From an uncultured Prevotellaceae bacterium (lineage in GTDB: Bacteria; Bacteroidota; Bacteroidia; Bacteroidales; Bacteroidaceae), in assembly GCA_947176655.1 (NCBI GenBank), contig CAMWRK010000010.1:1-20855 (forward strand): a stretch of 20,855 bases of DNA, read 5' to 3'. The translations under genes and the position numbers were made by a program. Shown in pieces: positions 15,042-20,855 of the stretch. The notes under the pieces are model-generated. The model ran no database searches. It was not told the DNA's origin and saw only the letters and a program-made list of their open reading frames with translations. The first letter of the stretch is position 1. The number at the start of each line of letters is the position of its first letter.

Positions 15042-15124
15042 TTATGTCCTTAACAAAACAGATAGGCTCTAATTGCCAGTGATTAATAAATATGGGAATG
15101 ATTAAAGCTATATAACTCGGTACT

Positions 15125-15652
15125 TTATATGCCGGTAGCCTCGCGGAGCAGCCTGACGCTCTCGGCTACCTTCTCACGCGAATTGAGCAGGTCTACGTCG
15201 AAGATGTACTTGGCCTTGGAATAGAATGGTTCACGCTGTCGCAGCATCTCACGTATGTATGCCGCCAGTTCCTCCTCGGTCTTACCGGCTATGAGCGGGC
15301 GTACCACTCTGCCCATCCTGAGATGAGCCGCCAGAACATCCGGCGATGCTTTCAGATATATGGTTTCGCAGAGAGAGTTCATGTAGTCCATGTTGTCGAA
15401 GAAACACGGGGTGCCTCCGCCGCACGATATTACCACATTCTCGAACTCCGCCACCTCGTGCAACATATTGCGCTCCATTTCCCGGAAAGCGTCCTCGCCA
15501 CGTTCCTCAAAAATCTGTGCCACAGTCTTGTGGAAACGCATCTCTATGTACCAGTCCAAATCATAGAAGCGCACACCAATCTCTTTCGCTAAGGCATGGC
15601 CTATGGTGGTCTTGCCAGCGCCCATATAACCTAAAAGGACGACACTCTTCAT
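15125..15652 (-). CDS. aroK: Shikimate kinase
   Basis: AroK phosphorylates shikimate with ATP in the pathway to chorismate and aromatic amino acids. The product is 175 aa, the usual size. It shows the P-loop GYMGAGKTT (8-16), the DLD segment after strand 2, the substrate-binding SCGGGTP motif, and the adenine/LID region RPLIAGKTEEEL. The start codon overlaps the topA stop (ATGA, 15649-15652), so it is almost certainly translationally coupled to topA. speA follows after 83 bp. The pairing is shared-transcript logic rather than shared pathway. The identification is secure. Confidence 0.95.
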   Translation of the reverse strand: MKSVVLLGYMGAGKTTIGHALAKEIGVRFYDLDWYIEMRFHKTVAQIFEERGEDAFREMERNMLHEVAEFENVVISCGGGTPCFFDNMDYMNSLCETIYLKASPDVLAAHLRMGRVVRPLIAGKTEEELAAYIREMLRQREPFYSKAKYIFDVDLLNSREKVAESVRLLREATGI

Positions 15653-17985
15653 GCCTGCTTTCTTCTTCTCGTAGACTTTACCGTGGGAGCCGGAGCGTTA
15701 TTTATGACGTCCATGCATTCCTCGTAGGACAGTTCCTCGGCTCTATCGTGCAGGTTCTTCGGCAACTTGTAGTTCTGTTTCCTGTAAACCAGATATGGGC
15801 CGTAACGTCCGTTCATCACCTCCAGTTCCGGATCTTCCTCAAAGGTCTTAAGATGTTTGCGCGCCTCGTCCAAACGATACTGCAAAATCATCTGTACAGC
15901 ATGTTCCAGACTGATGGACAGCGGGTCAAGCTCCTTTGGAATGGAAATGTACGTCTTGTCTATGTTGATATACGGGCCGAACCTGCCAGCACCTATCTTT
16001 ACAAGCGAACCGTCGAAATCGCCCAGAACCTTAGGGAGCTTGAACAGTTCCAGAGCCTCCTCCAGAGTTATTGTCTCCAGACTTTGTCCCTGCTTCAACT
16101 GTGCAAAGCGAGGCTTCGTGCTGCTCTCGGTACTGCCTATCTGGGCTACCGGCCCGAAGCGGCCTATCTTCACCATGACGGGCTCACCTGTCTGCGGGTC
16201 TGTTCCAAGAAGACGCTCTCCCACACGGTGTTCGCTGCGGCTATTCATGCTGTGTTCCACCTTAGGCTCGAAGTCCTCGTAGAACTTGCGTATGACCTGT
16301 GTCCACTCTGCCTTGCCCTCGGCAATGTCGTCAAACTCCTTCTCCACCTCGGCGGTAAAGTTATAGTCCATTATCTCCGGAAAACTCTCCTTGAGAAAAT
16401 CGTTGACAACGATGCCAGTATCCGTAGGCAGAAGACGGCCACGCTCGGCACCAAGCGTTATTTCTTTCTCTAATGCAGATACGCTGCCGTCCCTCAGTGC
16501 GATGACCGTATAAGGGACGGTTTCACCGGGTTTGTCGCCTTTCTGCACGTATTCGCGATCCTGTATGGTGGTGATGGTGGTGGCGTATGTGGACGGACGG
16601 CCTATGCCAAGTTCCTCCAGTTTTTTGACCAGCGATGCCTCGTTATATCTTGACGGACGCTGGCTGAAACGCTGTGTCGCCAGAATCTCGCGGCTGTCCA
16701 GCGCCTGACCGCTGACCATAACGGGCAGCAGATTCTCGCTGCCGTCGCTGTCGTCATCGTCATGGGAAAGCACCGGCGACTGGTATACCCTTAGAAATCC
16801 ATCGAAAGTGATTATCTCGCCTGTAGCCACAAACTGGCAGTCATCTACGCCGCTGATGCCGATGGATGCCTGTGTACGCTCTATCTGGGCATCGGCCATC
16901 TGACTGGCAACGGTCCTTTTCCATATCAGTTCATACAGACGGCGTTCCTGCACGGAACCCTGTATCTCCGTCTTGTCCATATACGTCGGACGTATAGCCT
17001 CGTGAGCCTCCTGCGCACCCTTACTGCTGGTATGGTAACGGCGAATGGAGACATACTCCTGTCCCATGTTTTCCGAAATAAACGCCTTACTTGCGTTGAG
17101 ACAAAGCTGCGAAAGGTTCACACTGTCGGTACGCATGTATGTTATCATACCGTTCTCGTACAGACGCTGGGCTATCATCATGGTCTGCGCCACGCTAAGC
17201 CCCAGACGGTGAGCCGCCTCCTGCTGCAGAGTTGACGTGGTGAACGGAGGAGCCGGACTTCTTTTGGCCGGTTTCTTTGTGACATCCTGTATGCGGAATG
17301 TAGCTCCCTTGCAAAGCTCCAGAAAAGCCTCGGCCTCTTCTCTGGACTGGAAGCGGCGTGAGAGTTCGGCTTTGACCTCCTCTCCGTTCCCGGTCAGGAA
17401 CAAAGCTGTGACACGGAAGGAACTCTCGCTTTTAAAGGCAAGAACCTCCCTTTCCCTCTCCACGATAAGGCGCACGGCAACACTCTGTACACGACCGGCG
17501 GAAAGGGCTGGCTTGACCTTGCGCCACAACACAGGGCTGAGTTTGAATCCAACTATGCGATCCAAAAGACGACGTGCCTGCTGGGCATCCACCAGATTGT
17601 TGTCTATCTGTCGCGGATTCTCTATGGCCTCAAGTATGGCATTCTTGGTAATTTCATGGAAAACAATACGCTTTGTCCGCGCCGGATCCAGTTCCAGCAC
17701 TTGTTGCAGATGCCAGGATATGGCCTCCCCCTCGCGGTCTTCATCGGAAGCAAGCCATACGGTCTCTGCCTCGGCAGACAACTTCTTCAATGCCTGGACA
17801 ATCTTCTGTTTGTCGGCAGGAATCTCATATTGCGGTGCAAAAGTCTGGGTGTCTATGCTGAAATTCTTTTTCTTCAGATCTCGAATATGACCGTAAGAAG
17901 ACTGCACCTTGTAGTCCTCGCCCAGGAACTTCTCTATGGTCTTTGCCTTGGCGGGACTCTCCACGATAACCAGGTTCTTATTCAT
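15649..17985 (-). CDS. topA: DNA topoisomerase I (type IA)
   Basis: TopA relaxes negative supercoils by single-strand passage. The product is 778 aa from the ATG at 17985 (MNKNLVIVESPAKAKTIEKFLG). An earlier in-frame start at 18039 is rejected because the -7 box lies inside it. The TOPRIM domain carries the catalytic glutamate E9 and the metal-binding DEDREGE (81-87). The active-site tyrosine is Y283 in ENGMITYMRTDS. AGRVQSVA (163-170) is the conserved signature of the central core. The C-terminus has no Cys4 zinc ribbons. Instead there are repeats of the GRFGPY type (KIGRFGPV, GAGRFGPY, MNGRYGPY), as in other Bacteroidetes TopA, and a basic KSTRRRKQA tail. It heads the topA-aroK-speA-argB cluster, with a 4-nt overlap into aroK. 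Confidence 0.96.
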   Translation of the reverse strand: MNKNLVIVESPAKAKTIEKFLGEDYKVQSSYGHIRDLKKKNFSIDTQTFAPQYEIPADKQKIVQALKKLSAEAETVWLASDEDREGEAISWHLQQVLELDPARTKRIVFHEITKNAILEAIENPRQIDNNLVDAQQARRLLDRIVGFKLSPVLWRKVKPALSAGRVQSVAVRLIVEREREVLAFKSESSFRVTALFLTGNGEEVKAELSRRFQSREEAEAFLELCKGATFRIQDVTKKPAKRSPAPPFTTSTLQQEAAHRLGLSVAQTMMIAQRLYENGMITYMRTDSVNLSQLCLNASKAFISENMGQEYVSIRRYHTSSKGAQEAHEAIRPTYMDKTEIQGSVQERRLYELIWKRTVASQMADAQIERTQASIGISGVDDCQFVATGEIITFDGFLRVYQSPVLSHDDDDSDGSENLLPVMVSGQALDSREILATQRFSQRPSRYNEASLVKKLEELGIGRPSTYATTITTIQDREYVQKGDKPGETVPYTVIALRDGSVSALEKEITLGAERGRLLPTDTGIVVNDFLKESFPEIMDYNFTAEVEKEFDDIAEGKAEWTQVIRKFYEDFEPKVEHSMNSRSEHRVGERLLGTDPQTGEPVMVKIGRFGPVAQIGSTESSTKPRFAQLKQGQSLETITLEEALELFKLPKVLGDFDGSLVKIGAGRFGPYINIDKTYISIPKELDPLSISLEHAVQMILQYRLDEARKHLKTFEEDPELEVMNGRYGPYLVYRKQNYKLPKNLHDRAEELSYEECMDVINNAPAPTVKSTRRRKQA

Positions 17986-18016
17986 TGTTTTATCGGGTTT
18001 ATGTAAATGCTGTCCG

Positions 18017-18024
18017 CAAAGATA
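18017..18024 (-). promoter_or_regulatory. -7 element (TATCTTTG) for topA
   Basis: The minus strand has TATCTTTG, an exact TAnnTTTG match, 31 bp upstream of the topA ATG, predicting a leader of about 25 nt. No TTTG is found at the usual -33 spacing. Its position inside the upstream extension of the topA frame supports ATG 17985 as the real start. Confidence 0.65.
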
Positions 18025-18077
18025 AGCTATTTTTCCCATTTATACCTTATATACTTTACAAAAATGTTCCCTAAAAT

Positions 18078-18108
18078 TTTGCGCTATCGTCCCTTTTAAT
18101 TACCTTTG
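18078..18108 (+). promoter_or_regulatory. Promoter of the NfeD-flotillin operon
   Basis: TTTG (18078-18081), 19 bp, then TACCTTTG (18101-18108): both Bacteroidetes promoter elements at the expected spacing. Transcription should begin near 18115, leaving a leader of about 50 nt before the ATG at 18167. It is divergent from the topA promoter, with about 53 bp between the facing elements. Confidence 0.8.
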
Positions 18109-18166
18109 TCTACGACAAAAGAATACGGAGCTGCAAAGCCCGTTTTTCCAACACAAATAAATCAAT

Positions 18167-18769
18167 ATGACAGCAGGAATTAAGGAGTGGTATGACGCGC
18201 TCTCACCGACATTGCAGATATTTTGGACAATAGCATCGGTAACGTCTTTGGTATTCTTGATACAGACCGTACTGACGTTTGTTGGCATAGGCGACACGGA
18301 CACCGACGTGGACTTCGGATGTGACACCGATTTCAGCGACGGAAACACGCTGGACATCGGCGGTGCCATGCAACTCTTCACCATACGTAACCTGATCAAC
18401 TTCCTGCTTGGTTTCAGCTGGGGCGGCATCTGTCTGGCCGCATACATTCCGGACACAGCCTTGCTCTATGCTGCGGCTACAGCCACAGGCATACTGTTCG
18501 TATACGTGTTCCTGCTGATGTACCGCCAGCTCTTCCGTCTGGAAAAGGACGGTACGGTACACATAGAAGACTGTGTGGGGCAGGTGGTTGACGTATATCT
18601 TACCATTCCAGCCATGCGTAAGGGAAAGGGAAAGGTACAGGTCAGCTTTTACGGTTCGGTGCTGGAGATAACGGCATTGGCAGACGGCGAAAACGCCATC
18701 CCGTCCGGAACCAAGGTGCGTGTGCTGGAAATCGTCGACAGGACAACTGTCCTCGTAGAAAGACTCTGA
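18167..18769 (+). CDS. NfeD-like membrane protein, flotillin partner
   Basis: This 200-aa membrane protein is the usual genetic partner of flotillins. Three hydrophobic segments are visible: about 16-40 (LQIFWTIASVTSLVFLIQTVLTFVGI), 72-95 (NFLLGFSWGGICLAAYIP) and 98-118 (LLYAAATATGILFVYVFLLMY). A soluble C-terminal domain (about 122-200, DGTVHIEDCVGQVVDV...VLEIVDRTTVLVERL) has the glycine/valine-rich beta pattern of the NfeD OB fold. An acidic loop (GDTDTDVDFGCDTDFSD) joins the first two helices. No ClpP-like protease domain is present, so this is the short NfeD form. It lies 28 bp upstream of the flotillin gene under one promoter. The family call rests on topology, the OB-like tail and the neighbour. 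Confidence 0.83.
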   Translation: MTAGIKEWYDALSPTLQIFWTIASVTSLVFLIQTVLTFVGIGDTDTDVDFGCDTDFSDGNTLDIGGAMQLFTIRNLINFLLGFSWGGICLAAYIPDTALLYAAATATGILFVYVFLLMYRQLFRLEKDGTVHIEDCVGQVVDVYLTIPAMRKGKGKVQVSFYGSVLEITALADGENAIPSGTKVRVLEIVDRTTVLVERL

Positions 18770-18797
18770 ACGATATTATACTAAAAATACTAACAAC

Positions 18798-20168
18798 ATG
18801 CTTGACTATTCTTATTTAGTAGTTATCGGCGTTGTGGTGGCTGTAATGCTGCTTATGGCATTCCTCAACCGTTATCGCCGTTGTCCGTCAGACAAGATTC
18901 TGGTAGTTTACGGAACAACAGGAACCCGTGGCTCCGCCACATGTATTCATGGAGGCGGCAAGTTCGTATGGCCCGTCATCCAGGACTATGCATACCTGTC
19001 CCTGACCCCCATAGGCATCGACGCCAACCTGACCAACGCGCTGTCTCGCCAGAACATCCGTGTGGACGTGCCATGCCGCTTCACCGTTGGCATAAGTACC
19101 GAGCCGGAATCCATGCTTGCAGCTGCAGAGCGTCTGCTTGGCCTGCAGTCCTCGCAGATTCAGGAAATGGCACGGGACATACTGTTCGGTCAGTTGCGTC
19201 TCGTCATCGCCACCATGAGCATCGAGGAGCTCAACTCCGACCGCGACAAGTTCCTGGAGGCAATCACAGCCAACGTGGAAGTGGAACTGAAGAAGATAGG
19301 TCTGCGCCTCATCAACGTTAACGTCACCGACATCAAGGACGAGAGCGGGTACATCGAGGCTCTCGGACAGGAAGCTGCCGCCAAGGCCATCAACGAAGCC
19401 AAGGTACGCGTGGCCGAGCAGGAAAAAGTCGGTGAAATAGGTAAGGCAGAAGCCGTCCGCGAGACACGTATACGTACAGCCGAGGCAAACGCCCTGGCAG
19501 TTCAGGGCGAGAACGAAGCCAAGATAGACATTGCCAACTCCGAGGCAAACCGCCGCGAGCGTGAGGCCGAGGCATTGCGCAAGGCGACAGCTGCCGAGAA
19601 GGTGGCACAGGCACAGGCACTTGAAGAGGCGTATGCCGCAGAACAGAAAGCTGAGAACGCACGTGCCGACCGCGAGCGTGCCAGCCAGAATGCCAATGTC
19701 ATCGTATCGCAGGAGATAGAGAAACGACGCCTGGTTATTGCCGCAGAAGCGGAGGCAGAGCAGAAGCGCGTCAACGCCAAGGGTGAGGCCGACGCCATCT
19801 ACGCCAAGATGGAAGCCGAAGCAAAGGGTCTGTACGAGATTCTCACCAAGCAGGCAGAAGGTTATGACCGCATGATAAAGGCTGCCGGCGGCGATGCCAC
19901 CAAGGCGTACACCCTGCTGCTGCTGGAGAAGTTGCCCGAACTTGTCAAGACACAGGTAGATGCCATCAAGGGCATCAACATCGACAAGGTTACCGTATGG
20001 GACGGCGGTGCAGGTACGGCAAACGGCCAGACATCTACAGCAAACTTCCTTTCCGGTTTGATGAAGTCCGTTCCTCCCCTCAGCGACCTTTTCGATCAGG
20101 CCGGCATGGCACTCCCCGAGTATCTGGCCAAGAAGAAGGAAGCAGAGAAAGACAGCGAACAAGAATAA
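18798..20168 (+). CDS. Flotillin-like protein (YqiK/FloT type)
   Basis: This 456-aa membrane-anchored scaffold protein is thought to organise ordered membrane microdomains and to affect signalling and protein turnover there. One N-terminal membrane segment (about 5-24, YLVVIGVVVAVMLLMAFL) is followed by a PHB/SPFH domain (about 25-200: SDKILVVYG..., PIGIDANLTNALSRQNIRVDVPCRFTVGI, GLRLINVNVTDIKD). A long coiled coil rich in Glu-Ala repeats (about 205-360, many AEA/EAE units) characterises flotillins as opposed to stomatins. The C-terminal part (about 370-456) contains LLLLEKLPELVKTQVDAIKGI and ends KKKEAEKDSEQE. It is the second gene of an NfeD-flotillin operon and is followed by a strong terminator. 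Confidence 0.93.
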   Translation: MLDYSYLVVIGVVVAVMLLMAFLNRYRRCPSDKILVVYGTTGTRGSATCIHGGGKFVWPVIQDYAYLSLTPIGIDANLTNALSRQNIRVDVPCRFTVGISTEPESMLAAAERLLGLQSSQIQEMARDILFGQLRLVIATMSIEELNSDRDKFLEAITANVEVELKKIGLRLINVNVTDIKDESGYIEALGQEAAAKAINEAKVRVAEQEKVGEIGKAEAVRETRIRTAEANALAVQGENEAKIDIANSEANRREREAEALRKATAAEKVAQAQALEEAYAAEQKAENARADRERASQNANVIVSQEIEKRRLVIAAEAEAEQKRVNAKGEADAIYAKMEAEAKGLYEILTKQAEGYDRMIKAAGGDATKAYTLLLLEKLPELVKTQVDAIKGINIDKVTVWDGGAGTANGQTSTANFLSGLMKSVPPLSDLFDQAGMALPEYLAKKKEAEKDSEQE

Positions 20169-20205
20169 CAGCCTCCCCTTGCAGGAGACACGGATATAAC
20201 ACAGC

Positions 20206-20268
20206 TACGGGCATTCCGCTTTAAGACAAAGACGGAGTGCCCGTAATTCTTTTTCCTTTATTTTTTTG
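20206..20268 (+). terminator. Rho-independent terminator after the flotillin gene
   Basis: TACGGGCATTCCG (20206-20218) pairs with CGGAGTGCCCGTA (20233-20245), including one U.G, and is followed by a T-rich tract to about 20267. The distal T tract doubles as the -33 region of the tRNA promoter, so the two signals overlap. It starts 38 bp after the flotillin stop. Confidence 0.9.
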
Positions 20269-20296
20269 GAGTTTACGAAAATTTGCCATAACTTTG
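20265..20296 (+). promoter_or_regulatory. Promoter of tRNA-Leu
   Basis: TTTG (20265-20268), 20 bp, then TAACTTTG (20289-20296), both matching Bacteroidetes consensus. Transcription should begin a few bases before the tRNA 5' end at 20309. The upstream element lies in the T tract of the flotillin terminator. Confidence 0.75.
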
Positions 20297-20308
20297 CACA
20301 CGCAATAA

Positions 20309-20390
20309 GCCCAGATGGCGGAATAGGTAGACGCGTTGGTCTCAAACACCAATACCGCAAGGTGTGCCGGTTCGACCCCGGCTCTGGGTA
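20309..20390 (+). tRNA. tRNA-Leu (CAA anticodon)
   Basis: The cloverleaf can be folded by eye. Acceptor GCCCAGA pairs with TCTGGGT (first pair G.U) with discriminator A at 20390. The D arm contains GGTAGACGC, the anticodon stem is TTGGT/ACCAA with loop CTCAAAC, and the T arm is GCCGG-TTCGACC-CCGGC. The anticodon CAA (20343-20345) reads UUG. The 82-base length, the long variable arm (TACCGCAAGGTGT) and A73 are class II leucine features. CCA is not encoded. Confidence 0.96.
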
Positions 20391-20397
20391 CTTTCAG

Positions 20398-20440
20398 AAA
20401 ACATCAAATGAGCTACAGGAAATCATTTGATGTTTTTATT
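20398..20440 (+). terminator. Rho-independent terminator after tRNA-Leu
   Basis: AAAACATCAAATGA (20398-20411) and TCATTTGATGTTTT (20423-20436) are perfect 14-bp complements with an 11-nt loop, followed by TATTTTG. The U tract is partly inside the right arm, which is common. It begins 8 bases past the tRNA. Confidence 0.88.
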
Positions 20441-20784
20441 TTGCCTTTCATGTTCACAATCTGTCCGTACTTTTCGGCTCTGTAGCAAAATAGTGGGGAT
20501 AGCACCCATGTTCTGTAGAAAAAACATTACACGTCAACATTGTGACTGACGTGACTTGGACGATGCCTTTAGTACAAATGTTGATTTTTGGGTATAAGGC
20601 AGAAGGAGATTTGACAGACTATGTAGAATACCAATGGGAAACATTTCTCACGTCATTCGCGTCGCTTCATTCGTATATTATTGTATTACAGAATGTTGTT
20701 ATAACATATCAACGTGCCGTACTGACACATAAAGGCGCATCATGGCTTCCTGTGCCCGGCATTTCGTATACCCCCCAAAAAGAC
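20441..20784. other. A/T-rich region with no convincing gene, possible mobile-element remnant
   Basis: This stretch of about 340 bp has no gene I can support. A plus-strand frame is open from an ATG at 20563 to the window end (97 codons, no stop), but the predicted protein matches nothing I know. It runs straight through the terminal hairpins and lacks a promoter or ribosome-binding signal. GGCTCTGTAGCAAAA (20476-20490) resembles the outer end of several IS families, but no transposase or second end is visible. Small palindromes also occur: CACGTCA...TGACGTG (20530-20553) and TGTTATAACA around 20700. The base composition is unlike the flotillin operon. Confidence 0.5.
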
Positions 20785-20855
20785 ACCACGGTCTTCGGGT
20801 CGAAAGACCGTGGTCTTGGAGGCCAAGCTCAATGGTCTTGGCCTCCAAGACCACG
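20785..20855. repeat. Two overlapping perfect hairpins at the right edge
   Basis: Hairpin 1: ACCACGGTCTT (20785-20795) with AAGACCGTGGT (20804-20814), 11 perfect pairs and an 8-nt loop. Hairpin 2: 19 perfect pairs between 20809-20827 and 20837-20855, with a 9-nt loop. They share CGTGGT (20809-20814), so they cannot both form fully. Hairpin 2 ends exactly at the last base and may extend further. The GGTCTT/AAGACC motif recurs five times in 71 bases. The inverted repeats are certain. They may be the start of a longer repeat array or a convergent terminator for genes outside the window. Confidence 0.85.

Noticed and set aside
13371..15053. 560-codon open frame on the plus strand opposite speA
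   Set aside because: It is fully antisense to a strongly conserved SpeA, has no protein-family motifs, and reflects the GC-biased codon use of the real gene.
15346..16473. 375-codon plus-strand open frame across aroK and topA
   Set aside because: It spans two convincing minus-strand genes and their overlap, with no motif of its own.
18888..20162. 424-codon open frame on the minus strand opposite the flotillin gene
   Set aside because: The predicted protein is Cys/Leu-rich low-complexity sequence produced by the Glu-Ala coiled-coil codons on the other strand; no promoter or motif supports it.
20530..20553. CACGTCA...TGACGTG inverted repeat as a possible operator
   Set aside because: Only 7 bp per arm, in an A/T-rich region with no adjacent gene to regulate; not above what chance would give.
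20563..20855. 97-codon plus-strand open frame running off the window end
   Set aside because: It matches no known family and passes through two perfect hairpins; no promoter or ribosome-binding signal precedes it. Kept only as a note in the tail-region entry.

Overview
The window looks like chromosomal DNA of a Bacteroidales bacterium, probably Prevotellaceae or a close relative. This is inferred from three things. Several genes carry Bacteroidetes-type promoters (TAnnTTTG at -7, sometimes with TTTG about 19-20 bp upstream). The gene content is typical of the order: an S46 dipeptidyl-peptidase, a GH89 alpha-N-acetylglucosaminidase, an NfeD/flotillin pair, a TrpB2-type tryptophan synthase and a long-form arginine decarboxylase. 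Most genes are moderately GC-rich. No plasmid, phage or CRISPR hallmark is visible.

Layout. (1) 1-2455, plus strand: a DprA gene lacking its N-terminal domain, then trpB2 and a clear terminator; bases 1-81 do not belong to dprA. (2) 2500-5498, minus strand: a YjjG-like HAD phosphatase and a secreted S46 peptidase with DPP7-type specificity residues, separated by a terminator-like hairpin. (3) 5586-10748, plus strand: a likely operon of a small unrecognised protein, a ferredoxin-nitroreductase fusion, a secreted GH89 enzyme and a long-form LOG-like Rossmann protein. It is divergent from the peptidase gene. (4) 10861-12294: a one-gene module with an AAA_14/DUF4143 ATPase, more A/T-rich than its neighbours and bracketed by strong inverted repeats. 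(5) 12313-18024, minus strand: topA-aroK-speA-argB, tightly packed (4-nt overlap, 83 bp, 17 bp). (6) 18078-20268, plus strand: NfeD-like protein and flotillin with a textbook promoter and terminator. (7) 20265-20440: tRNA-Leu(CAA) with its own promoter and terminator. (8) 20441-20855: an A/T-rich tail with no convincing gene, ending in two overlapping hairpins that run to the last base.

How the genes fit together. The GH89 enzyme and the S46 peptidase are exported hydrolases that would release sugars and dipeptides from host or dietary glycoproteins. NfeD and flotillin form a membrane microdomain pair. The minus-strand cluster joins DNA topology (TopA), the shikimate pathway (AroK) and arginine/polyamine metabolism (ArgB, SpeA). 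The ATPase module is the only obviously accessory gene. Both window ends (truncated dprA; repeat ending at the edge) look like assembly or rearrangement break points.

I found no clear new multi-gene system. The most unusual signals are the three-arm alternative hairpin upstream of the ATPase, three clustered substitutions beside the PLP lysine of SpeA, the abrupt 5' junction of dprA, and the overlapping hairpins at the right end.
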